Of a DNA stretch of 9,116 nucleotides, positions 1-5,637 are shown one piece after another. The translations under genes and the position numbers were made by a program. Source of the DNA: CAYZAW01 sp964476505 (GTDB lineage: Bacteria; Bacillota; Clostridia; Christensenellales; CAG-138). The DNA is taken from the NCBI GenBank assembly GCA_964476505.1, contig CAYZAW010000061.1:1-9116 (forward strand), in the 5' to 3' direction. Numbering within the stretch: the first letter of the stretch is position 1; each line of letters starts with the position of its first letter. The notes under the pieces are model-generated. The model saw nothing but the letters and a program-made list of their open reading frames with translations. It did not search any database and was not told the origin of the DNA.

Positions 1-1
1 C

Positions 2-985
2 TACCGCAAGCGCCGTTATCGATGTCCCTGTTGTGGGAAACGTTTCTACGAAAACAATTATCTGCTTCCCAAATGGCATCACATGACCAATCGTCTTGCG
101 TTGTTAACAATGCACCACATGGAGGTCAAAATGTCCAGAAAAGAGCTTGCCGGTATGATGGGTGTTTCGCCTTCTACTGTTGGTCGCTGGCTTGCACTTC
201 TGGAGTTCGGTAAGCCGTCTAAGCTTCCCAGTGTACTCTCTATTGACGAATTCAAAGGCAATACGGAGTACGGGAAGTTTCAGTGCATTCTGACCGCGCC
301 GAAAGAGCGGCGCGTTCTGGACATTCTGCCTACCTTTCGTGAAAGCGAAATCTATCAGTATTTATCTGCGTTTCCAAATCGAAAGAGTGTACAATACTTC
401 GTTACGGACATGAAAAAAGAGTATGTTTCGATTGCTGAATCCCTGTTTCCCAACGCAACCATCGTGATCGATCGCTTTCATGTTGTTCGTTACTGCTCTT
501 GGGCCGTGGAGAATGTGAGAAAGCGAATGCAAAAGAAGCTGTTGCCGGAGCAGCGTCGTTACTTTAAGCGCAGCCGTAAACTGCTCCTGTGCCATATGGA
601 GAGGCTGTCTCCCAACAATATGGATGCCGTCAACCGTATGCTTTCTTTTAACAGAGATTTGCGTGAAGCATACTTACTAAAAGAGAAGTTCTATGAATTC
701 ATGGCGTCTAAGGATTCGATACAGGCCAAGGAGCGCCTGCGTGCGTTCCGTGCATTCGCCTTTGTTGCTAACATTCCAGAATTCAATACATTGCTTTCTA
801 TTCTTCAGAATTGGGAGAAGTACATCCTCAATGCTTTCGATTGCCCTTATTCCAACGGTTTCACCGAGGGGTGCAACAATACGATAAAGGTTCTTAAACG
901 CGTTGCCTATGGTTACCGCAGCTTTAGCAATTTTCGTCGCCGTATTCTCATTACTTTCAATGTGAAAGAGCCACCCGCCGCTTAG
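2..985 (+). CDS. ISL3-family transposase, 5'-truncated by window edge
   Basis: This is a DDE transposase that cuts and joins the ends of its own insertion sequence. The reading frame is open from position 2, so the true start lies outside the window; 327 residues are visible against roughly 400 or more for full family members. In order: the second half of an N-terminal zinc finger (CPCCGKRF at visible residues 8-15), a helix-turn-helix around residues 43-68 (SRKELAGMMGVSPSTVGRW), then the catalytic domain. Likely catalytic residues are D82 in SIDEF, D157 in VIDRFHVV and E289 in GFTEGCNN, followed by the conserved YGYRSFSNFRRRIL tail. The C-terminus appears complete and I see no frameshift in the visible part, so the gene may be intact. 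The internal ATG at 83 is not the start, because coding similarity continues upstream through the zinc finger. Confidence 0.9.
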   Translation, partial: YRKRRYRCPCCGKRFYENNYLLPKWHHMTNRLALLTMHHMEVKMSRKELAGMMGVSPSTVGRWLALLEFGKPSKLPSVLSIDEFKGNTEYGKFQCILTAPKERRVLDILPTFRESEIYQYLSAFPNRKSVQYFVTDMKKEYVSIAESLFPNATIVIDRFHVVRYCSWAVENVRKRMQKKLLPEQRRYFKRSRKLLLCHMERLSPNNMDAVNRMLSFNRDLREAYLLKEKFYEFMASKDSIQAKERLRAFRAFAFVANIPEFNTLLSILQNWEKYILNAFDCPYSNGFTEGCNNTIKVLKRVAYGYRSFSNFRRRILITFNVKEPPAA

Positions 986-1015
986 CGAATGGCTCTCTTG
1001 TAACTCTTGTCTGCG

Positions 1016-1042
1016 CTCTACCCCAACTATTGACATAGAGCC
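1016..1042. repeat. Putative right terminal repeat of the ISL3 element
   Basis: The last bases of the element end in ATTGACATAGAGCC. The hexamer AGAGCC at the tip occurs again inverted at 991-996 (GGCTCT) just after the transposase stop, and directly at 967-972 inside the end of the gene. This is seen in the sequence. That the 1016-1042 segment is the transposase binding end is inferred from family habit, as the left end is not available for comparison. Confidence 0.5.
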
Positions 1043-1044
1043 AT

Positions 1045-1080
1045 AAAAAAAGCGGCAAATGCCATAAAGGCAAATGCCGC
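1045..1080 (-). terminator. Intrinsic terminator of rplM-rpsI
   Basis: On the minus strand, 14 bases past the rpsI stop, two 12-base arms (1069-1080 and 1052-1063) pair as a hairpin with a 5-base loop and one two-base internal mismatch. They are followed by seven consecutive T (plus-strand A 1045-1051). This is a standard rho-independent terminator. On the plus strand the same hairpin is followed by CGATTTTT, so it may also stop transcripts leaving the insertion sequence. Confidence 0.88.
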
Positions 1081-1094
1081 CGATTTTTGATGGA

Positions 1095-1490
1095 TTAACG
1101 CTTGCTGAATTGAGGCGCTCTGCGTGCAGCCTTGAGGCCGTACTTTTTGCGCTCCTTCATACGAGGATCACGCGTGAGATAGCCGGCCTTTTTCAGGGCG
1201 GGGCGCATCTCGGGATCGACCTTGAGCAGCGCACGGGCAATGCCGTGACGGATGGCGCCAGCCTGACCGGTGGTGCCGCCGCCGTACACATTGACCTTCA
1301 CGTCGTACTTGGACAGGGTGTCCGTCAGTACGAGGGGTGCGCGTACGATCATTTTTAAGGTTTCGAGACCGAAGTACTCTTCAACGTCTCTCTTGTTCAC
1401 GGTGATTTTGCCGGTGCCGGGAAGCATGCGAACGCGAGCGACGGACTTTTTGCGCCTACCGGTGGCAAGATACTGAGCTTGATTTGCCAT
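1095..1490 (-). CDS. rpsI: 30S ribosomal protein S9
   Basis: S9 binds 16S rRNA in the head of the small subunit, and its C-terminal tail reaches the P-site tRNA. The 131-residue product matches the usual length. It shows the family signatures ATGRRKKSVARVR near the N-terminus, the central VYGGGTTGQAGAIRHGIARAL, the LTRDPRMKERKKYG block and the invariant basic end ending in SKR. The ATG at 1490 is preceded by GGGAGGGA about ten bases upstream. It lies 20 bases downstream of rplM, the order conserved across bacteria, and is followed directly by a strong terminator, so it is the last gene of the operon. An ISL3 element lies just beyond that terminator; the gene itself appears undamaged. Confidence 0.98.
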   Translation of the reverse strand: MANQAQYLATGRRKKSVARVRMLPGTGKITVNKRDVEEYFGLETLKMIVRAPLVLTDTLSKYDVKVNVYGGGTTGQAGAIRHGIARALLKVDPEMRPALKKAGYLTRDPRMKERKKYGLKAARRAPQFSKR

Positions 1491-1510
1491 TTTGCGTTTC
1501 TCCCTCCCTA

Positions 1511-1942
1511 TTATTTCAGCACCAATGCTTCGGGCTTCTGCGCGGCGTTCTTATGCTCGGCACCTGCGTATACGCGCAGCTTGGTGAGCATCTGACGGCC
1601 GAGAGGGCCTTTGGGCATCATACGGCGAATGGACTCATACACAACGAATTCCGGCTTGGTTTCCATCAGGTGGCGATAGCTCGTCTCCTTGAGGCCGCCG
1701 GGATAACCGGTATGATGGTAATACTTTTTCTGATCCAGCTTTTTGCCGGTAAGGATAACTTTATCGGCATTGACGATGATCACATGATCACCGGTATCAA
1801 CGTGCGGCGTAAAAATCGGCTTATGCTTCCCGCGGAGGATTGCTGCTACCTGAGAGGAAAGACGGCCTAAAACCATACCTTCCGCATCCACAACATACCA
1901 TTTCCGCTGGAGATTCTCGCCTTTTGCCATATAGGTTTTCAT
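1511..1942 (-). CDS. rplM: 50S ribosomal protein L13
   Basis: L13 is an early-assembling 23S rRNA-binding protein of the large subunit. The 143-residue product has the usual length and the family blocks RKWYVVDAEGMVLGRLSS, the central HVDTGDHVIIVNADK, YYHHTGYPGGL and the signature PKGPLGRQMLTKLRVYAG, ending with HKNAAQKPE. The ATG at 1942 has a GGAGGA ribosome binding site about eight bases upstream. It is the first gene of a two-gene operon with rpsI. It has its own promoter (2059-2087) and a leader of about 110 bases with a clear stem, suggesting autoregulation by L13 as known for L13-leader RNAs in Firmicutes. Confidence 0.98.
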   Translation of the reverse strand: MKTYMAKGENLQRKWYVVDAEGMVLGRLSSQVAAILRGKHKPIFTPHVDTGDHVIIVNADKVILTGKKLDQKKYYHHTGYPGGLKETSYRHLMETKPEFVVYESIRRMMPKGPLGRQMLTKLRVYAGAEHKNAAQKPEALVLK

Positions 1943-1987
1943 GGCGCGTTCCTCCGATACTTGTTGGTTTTAATAATGTATTCCTAT

Positions 1988-2042
1988 CCATTAGTGAACG
2001 CCGTACTTCCGGGGCTGTGGCCGCACTGCACCAATCTAATGG
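1988..2042 (-). ncRNA. Candidate L13 leader (ribosomal-protein autoregulatory RNA)
   Basis: Between the promoter and rplM, the minus-strand transcript has a perfect 7-bp closing stem, CCATTAG (2036-2042) with CTAATGG (1988-1994). It encloses about 41 bases rich in short complementary GC segments (GTGCGGCCAC, CCCCGGAAGTACGG). Position, size and gene context match the L13 leader known upstream of rplM in Firmicutes, where L13 binds its own mRNA. The stem is seen; assignment to the Rfam family is inference because I cannot run a covariance model. Confidence 0.62.
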
Positions 2043-2058
2043 AAATCAGACAAAGTGT

Positions 2059-2087
2059 ATTTTAACAAAGCCTGCTGGCATTGTCAA
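2059..2087 (-). promoter_or_regulatory. Sigma70-type promoter of rplM-rpsI
   Basis: On the minus strand there is a perfect -35 TTGACA (2082-2087), a 17-base spacer and a -10 TAAAAT (2059-2064, one mismatch to TATAAT). Transcription should begin near 2052, leaving a leader of about 110 bases before rplM. It lies only about 40 bases after the preceding permease gene, with no clear terminator between, so some read-through from the ABC genes is possible. Confidence 0.85.
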
Positions 2088-2137
2088 GGGAAAACGCACC
2101 ATTTTTCGCCGTTTTTACCCAATTCGCCGTATTTATT

Positions 2138-2953
2138 TTAAACCGGCTGACGGTTGAGCAGTCGTTTTTCCACCGCTGCAACACCGTAATACATCATAGC
2201 CGCTAACAGGCAAAGAATCAAGATGGAAGCCATCACAAGATCCAGCTTGAACACCTGCCCGCCATAAACGATCAAATACCCGAGCCCCGCCTTGGACACC
2301 AAGTATTCCCCAACGATCACGCCAACCCAGCTCATGCCAACGCTGATCTTCATGGCAGACACCAGCGTAGGCGCGGAGGCTGGCAGCACCACCTTAGAGA
2401 ATATCTGCGTTTTTGTTGCGCCAAGGGTTTTCATTAACAGCTGCTTTTCGCCCGTGATCTCCATAAAGCCGGTAAGCACCGTCATCACCGTTACCACCAG
2501 CGAAACCAACAACGCCATGGCGATGATCGCCCCCGTGCCCGCGCCGATCCATACGATGAGCACCGGCCCCAAAGCGATTTTAGGCAATGCGTTTAGCACC
2601 ACCAAATATGGGTCTAAAATGCGGCACAGCGTTGGGCTCCACCATAACAGCGCCGCGACTGCCGTGCCCAATAAAGTACCCAGCACAAAGCCCGTGACCG
2701 TTTCGTACAGGGTGATCCCAATATGCAAAAACAGCTCTTCTCCTTCATACAGGGACGCAATGCTTTTTGCAATCCTAGTTGGGCTGCTGGCAATAAAGGG
2801 ATCGATCATACCATAGTTTGCAGCAAGCTCCCACGCCAACAACAGCACCGTTAACAGCACCCAGCGCATTGCGGAAACGAACCGGGTGCGTTGGTTCAAT
2901 TCTCGTAAGTAACGCCTGTGCTCCAAGGAATACTGTGCATCAGGCTTTGTCAT
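2138..2953 (-). CDS. ABC transporter permease, nitrate/sulfonate/taurine (SsuC/TauC) type
   Basis: This is the inner-membrane channel subunit of an ABC importer, 271 residues, typical for the family. After a charged N-terminal stretch (1-27) there is a first membrane helix (about 29-47) with the SSPTRI motif following. Further helices lie near 80-104, 112-135, 138-162, 199-217 and 238-260. The cytoplasmic EAA loop that docks on the ATPase is clear at about 171-191 (LLMKTLGATKTQIFSKVVLP). The ATG at 2953 overlaps the ATPase gene by 14 bases, with AAGGAG ten bases upstream inside the ATPase codons, so the two are translationally coupled. The substrate cannot be read from the sequence: sulfonates, taurine, nitrate, or pyrimidine precursors of thiamine are all carried by relatives. 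No substrate-binding protein gene is adjacent. Confidence 0.9.
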   Translation of the reverse strand: MTKPDAQYSLEHRRYLRELNQRTRFVSAMRWVLLTVLLLAWELAANYGMIDPFIASSPTRIAKSIASLYEGEELFLHIGITLYETVTGFVLGTLLGTAVAALLWWSPTLCRILDPYLVVLNALPKIALGPVLIVWIGAGTGAIIAMALLVSLVVTVMTVLTGFMEITGEKQLLMKTLGATKTQIFSKVVLPASAPTLVSAMKISVGMSWVGVIVGEYLVSKAGLGYLIVYGGQVFKLDLVMASILILCLLAAMMYYGVAAVEKRLLNRQPV

Positions 2954-3716
2954 AGGTATCCAGCTCCTTCCAGATCGTATCGAATAATTGTCGAAAGCCG
3001 GGTGCGTTTCGCCGCATCAAGGGCGACTCCTGTTCCCCCAAGCGAACGAACAGCTCGCGTTTTAACGTAGCCGGGCGCTCGGTAAACACTAAAATACGGT
3101 CGCACATGGAAATGGCCTCCGCGATATCATGGGTCACCAGTATGGCGGTTTTTCCCTCCCGCTTGATTATGCCGTGGATCTCATCCGCCGCACGAAGGCG
3201 CGTTTGATAGTCCAGCGCCGAAAACGGTTCGTCCAGCAGCAGCAGTACGGGATCAAAGGCAAGGGTTCTGATTAGCGCCACCTTTTGCCGCATACCGCCC
3301 GAAAGCTGACGGGGGTAATGCTGCCGAAACTCCGTGAGCCCGTAGGTAGATAACAGCGCCTGCACCCTAGCGCGGGTCTCATCCGTTAAAAGCCCCTTGA
3401 CCTCCAAGCCCAGCAAACAGTTTTCTTCTATGGTGCGCCAATCCAATAAATAATCCCGCTGCAGCATATAGCCCACACCGCTGGAAACCCCGGTCACCGG
3501 CTTGCCGCCGATCATTACACGCCCCTCCGAGGGGCGAATCAGCCCGCACAGCAGGCTGAGCATGGTGCTTTTGCCGCAGCCGGAGGGCCCCACGACCCCC
3601 ACAAACTCACCCTCCGCCACCTGAAAGGAAAGAGAATCTATCGCAAGGGTTTCCGCATGCGGCTCATGGTAGATCATTTTTACCGCATCCAGTTCTACAA
3701 GAGGTGATTGTTCCAT
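2940..3716 (-). CDS. ABC transporter ATP-binding protein, nitrate/sulfonate/taurine (SsuB/TauB) type
   Basis: This is the ATPase that powers the permease encoded just downstream. The 258-residue product carries every expected element: Walker A GPSGCGKST (43-51), Q-loop at Q86 in the YMLQRDYLLDW segment, signature LSGGMRQK (138-145), Walker B LLLLDEP (158-164), D-loop SALD (166-169) and the switch histidine H196 in VTHDIAEA. The YMLQRDYLLDW variant of the Q-loop is common in the SsuB/TauB/ThiZ group. The ATG at 3716 has AAGGAG upstream with a rather long spacing of about 12 bases. It is the first gene of the minus-strand block; usual relatives have a binding-protein gene in the same operon, which is missing here. 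Confidence 0.93.
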   Translation of the reverse strand: MEQSPLVELDAVKMIYHEPHAETLAIDSLSFQVAEGEFVGVVGPSGCGKSTMLSLLCGLIRPSEGRVMIGGKPVTGVSSGVGYMLQRDYLLDWRTIEENCLLGLEVKGLLTDETRARVQALLSTYGLTEFRQHYPRQLSGGMRQKVALIRTLAFDPVLLLLDEPFSALDYQTRLRAADEIHGIIKREGKTAILVTHDIAEAISMCDRILVFTERPATLKRELFVRLGEQESPLMRRNAPGFRQLFDTIWKELDTYDKA

Positions 3717-3896
3717 ATAATATAGCTACTCCTTTTTGCAAAATCGCAAGCACGCCGGGCCCTTCCGACCCTGCTATATGGTATTCTCCCGCCGGGCAGA
3801 ACGTGCCGTGCCGCAATATCGCCCGCACCCGCCAAACGCATTGCGGCATAGTATGCAATAGCGGGTAAAAGCCCCGTAAAGAAAGGAGGGACACCT
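3717..3896. other. Divergent intergenic region with a 9-bp inverted repeat
   Basis: This 180-base stretch separates the minus-strand ABC genes from the plus-strand small membrane protein gene. It holds a perfect inverted repeat, TGCCGCAAT (3809-3817) and ATTGCGGCA (3840-3848), separated by 22 bases. It could be an RNA stem in either leader or a regulator site. Neither strand shows a convincing -35/-10 pair or the conserved cores of the TPP or FMN riboswitches. I see no gene in it. Confidence 0.5.
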
Positions 3897-4115
3897 GTGC
3901 GTTTCGGATTTTTATGCGGCAAAGATGTGCGAAGCTATCCCTGCACCCGCCGCAGACCCCGCCCGCGAAAAAGCGGGCTCCATGCGCCGCTTAGCGGGCC
4001 TTGTTTATGCGCGTTGACTGTGATCGTGCTGATACTTCTTTTGTGCTGCGTTCCCCAATGGCTGTGCTGCGTGATTGCTACCGCGGCGCTTATCGCATTG
4101 CTGTGCGTGATGTGA
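3897..4115 (+). CDS. Small cysteine-rich two-helix membrane protein, function unknown
   Basis: I do not recognise this 72-residue product. It begins with GTG at 3897, supported by a near-perfect ribosome binding site AAAGGAGG (3882-3889) seven bases upstream, which argues that it is really translated. The N-terminal 35 residues are basic, with an arginine-rich run TRRRPRPRK (17-25), and should stay in the cytoplasm. Residues 37-52 and 56-71 are two strongly hydrophobic segments joined by a tight VPQW turn, giving a probable membrane hairpin with both ends inside. There are nine cysteines, including CC pairs at 50-51 and 57-58. It lies alone between a divergent ABC operon and thyA, which has its own promoter. 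No catalytic motif is visible. Confidence 0.62.
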   Translation: MRFGFLCGKDVRSYPCTRRRPRPRKSGLHAPLSGPCLCALTVIVLILLLCCVPQWLCCVIATAALIALLCVM

Positions 4116-4156
4116 CCGTGTGAAATATAAAATAGGAAATCCGCTTGCAGTTATGA

Positions 4157-4185
4157 TTGTATATTTACCGGTGACGATGTATAAT
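4157..4185 (+). promoter_or_regulatory. Probable promoter of thyA-folA
   Basis: A perfect -10 TATAAT (4180-4185) is preceded at 17 bases by TTGTAT (4157-4162), a weak match to TTGACA. The surrounding 4121-4200 stretch is strikingly AT-rich compared with the neighbouring genes, as expected for a promoter. Transcription would start near 4192, about 68 bases before the thyA ATG. Confidence 0.65.
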
Positions 4186-4210
4186 AATTGTTGTAAAATA
4201 ATGGTCATCT

Positions 4211-4246
4211 ATGCGGTTGCCGCCCTGCGGTATCGTAATGCCGCAT
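4211..4246 (+). promoter_or_regulatory. Hairpin in the thyA leader, directly before the ribosome binding site
   Basis: ATGCGG (4211-4216) pairs with CCGCAT (4241-4246). Inside it, TGCCGC (4218-4223) pairs with GCGGTA (4227-4232) around a 3-base loop (one G-U pair). The outer stem ends three bases before the GGGGAG ribosome binding site of thyA (4249-4254). The structure is seen; any role in controlling thyA translation is inference. Confidence 0.45.
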
Positions 4247-4259
4247 TCGGGGAGTGCAC

Positions 4260-5087
4260 ATGAGCTACGCCGATACGCTGTTTCAGGAAAATTGCAGAGA
4301 CATTTTAACAAACGGTGTTTGGGATACCAACGTTCCCGTGCGTCCGCGCTGGGAGGACGGCACGCCTGCCCATACCGTAAAGAAATTTGGGCTGGTCAAC
4401 CGCTACGACCTTTCCCGTGAGTTTCCCATCCTAACGCTTCGCCGTACCTATTTAAAAAGCGCGGTGGACGAGCTGCTTTGGATCTGGAAAAAAAAGTCCA
4501 ACAACATCCACGACTTAAAAAGCCACGTTTGGGACAGTTGGGCAGACGAAAACGGCAGCATCGGCAAGGCGTACGGCTATCAGCTTGGGGTAAAGCATGT
4601 ATATAAAGAGGGCATGTTCGATCAGGTTGACCGCGTGCTGTTCGATTTAAAGCACAATCCCCAAAGCAGGCGAATCATGACCAATCTGTACAACCACGCG
4701 GATCTGTCCGAAATGGCGCTGTACCCCTGTGCATACAGCATGACCTTCAACGTAAGCGGCAATGTGTTAAACGGCATATTGAACCAGCGCTCGCAGGATA
4801 TGCTGACCGCCAACAACTGGAACGTATGCCAGTACGCCATACTGCTGATCATGCTGGCAACGGTGTCCGGCCTGCAGGCGGGAGAGCTGGTGCACGTAAT
4901 AGCAGATGCGCATATTTACGACCGCCATGTGCCTATCGTGGAGGAGCTGTTACAGTTAAAGGGCTTTGACGCGCCCACGCTTACCGTTTCGCCAACAGAG
5001 GATTTTTACGCGTTCACCCCGGAAAGCTTTACGCTGACCGATTATCAGTATCATCCCTTTTCTCATAAAATTCCCGTTGCCATATAA
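4260..5087 (+). CDS. thyA: Thymidylate synthase
   Basis: It methylates dUMP to dTMP using 5,10-methylene-tetrahydrofolate, releasing dihydrofolate. I choose ATG 4260 (275 residues) over the in-frame GTG 4254, because GGGGAG (4249-4254) is then five bases upstream and the GTG would lie in the binding site. Visible features: the folate/phosphate region RWEDGTPAHTVKKFG (30-44), ELLWIWKKKSN (71-81), the paired arginines R137-R138 that bind dUMP phosphate, the catalytic cysteine C157 in LYPCAYS, the RSQD block (177-180), N188 in the dUMP-binding segment, and DAHIYDRH (216-223). The sequence is of the divergent type seen in Bacillus subtilis ThyA and phage phi3T (PC followed by A/V-Y rather than PCH) more than E. 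coli ThyA. All key residues are present. The stop sits inside the folA ribosome binding site. Confidence 0.96.
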   Translation: MSYADTLFQENCRDILTNGVWDTNVPVRPRWEDGTPAHTVKKFGLVNRYDLSREFPILTLRRTYLKSAVDELLWIWKKKSNNIHDLKSHVWDSWADENGSIGKAYGYQLGVKHVYKEGMFDQVDRVLFDLKHNPQSRRIMTNLYNHADLSEMALYPCAYSMTFNVSGNVLNGILNQRSQDMLTANNWNVCQYAILLIMLATVSGLQAGELVHVIADAHIYDRHVPIVEELLQLKGFDAPTLTVSPTEDFYAFTPESFTLTDYQYHPFSHKIPVAI

Positions 5088-5097
5088 GGAGAAACCG

Positions 5098-5610
5098 ATG
5101 CATTTGATTGCTGCCGTGGATAAGAATTGGGGGATCGGAAAGGACGGAAGGCTGTTGTTCCGTCTTTCCGGTGATCTGTCCCGCTTTCGCACGCTAACGA
5201 TGGGGCATATCGTTATACTGGGGCATAGCACCCTTTCCACCTTCCCCGGGGGCAAGCCGCTGTCCAGGCGCGAAAACATTGTATTGAGCCGGGATCTCAC
5301 GCTATCCGTTCCCGGCGCTATCGTTTGCCATTCCATTCCCGATCTGTTTTATCTGTTGAGCGACAGTAAAAACGCAACAAAAGAATGCTTTGTGATAGGC
5401 GGCGCAAACGTGTATGCGCAGCTGATTCCCTATTGCAGCGATGCTTACATTACGCACGTGGCAGCCGATGCACAGGCGGACAGGTTCCTTCCCAACATTG
5501 CCCGCATGGAAAGCTGGAGCCTTGCCGATCTGGGAGATGCCTTAGAGGAGAACGGCGTTTCCTTTTCCTTCGCGCGGTATGAAAACCGCGCACCGCTGTT
5601 GTTCAACTAG
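5098..5610 (+). CDS. folA: Dihydrofolate reductase
   Basis: It reduces dihydrofolate to tetrahydrofolate with NADPH, regenerating the cofactor consumed by the upstream ThyA. The start is ATG 5098 (170 residues), with AAGGAG (5086-5091) six bases upstream overlapping the thyA stop; an in-frame ATG at 5077 lies inside thyA and is not preferred. Family features: IAAVDKNWGIGKDG (4-17), acid catalyst D26 in the DLSRF helix, substrate-carboxylate arginine R58 in SRRENIVLSR, the NADPH-binding VIGGANVY (99-106), and T119 in ITHVAA. The Met20-loop position usually read as PW is LF here (L20-F21), and the arginine after VIMG is a histidine (H43). The LLF form is common in clostridial enzymes. It forms a two-gene unit with thyA. 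Confidence 0.95.
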   Translation: MHLIAAVDKNWGIGKDGRLLFRLSGDLSRFRTLTMGHIVILGHSTLSTFPGGKPLSRRENIVLSRDLTLSVPGAIVCHSIPDLFYLLSDSKNATKECFVIGGANVYAQLIPYCSDAYITHVAADAQADRFLPNIARMESWSLADLGDALEENGVSFSFARYENRAPLLFN

Positions 5611-5637
5611 CACCTTTGGCTCCGGGGAGGGGGCGCT

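Larger units (their letters stand above)
1..1042 (+). mobile_element. ISL3-family insertion sequence, right part (left end outside window)
   Basis: The element consists of a transposase gene running off the window start and about 57 bases of non-coding right end. I place the right boundary at 1042, where the sequence ends in TAGAGCC. Read inward on the other strand this gives GGCTCTATGTCAATAG, and ISL3-family elements typically have ends starting with GG and rich in GGCTCT-like sequence. The next eight bases, ATAAAAAA (1043-1050), are a candidate copy of the 8-bp target duplication usual for this family. The left end and the other duplication copy are not visible, so the boundary is an inference. 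The base composition of the element (more A/T, less skewed codons) differs from the GC-rich genes further on, as expected for a mobile element. Confidence 0.8.

Noticed and set aside
2100..2137. Terminator after the ABC permease gene
   Set aside because: There are AT-rich runs and a repeated ACGGCGAA, but no inverted repeat preceding a T-run on the minus strand.
3717..3896. Riboswitch (TPP or similar) ahead of the ABC genes
   Set aside because: None of the conserved core sequences, such as CTGAGA for TPP, can be found on the minus strand.
3695..3922. Minus-strand open frame of 75 codons across the divergent region
   Set aside because: It overlaps the ATPase start in another frame and the plus-strand small gene, has no ribosome binding site, and shows no recognisable domain.
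4254..4259. GTG start for thyA
   Set aside because: It overlaps the GGGGAG ribosome binding site that serves ATG 4260.
5077..5097. Upstream in-frame ATG for folA
   Set aside because: It lies inside thyA, and ATG 5098 has AAGGAG at ideal spacing and aligns with the family N-terminus.
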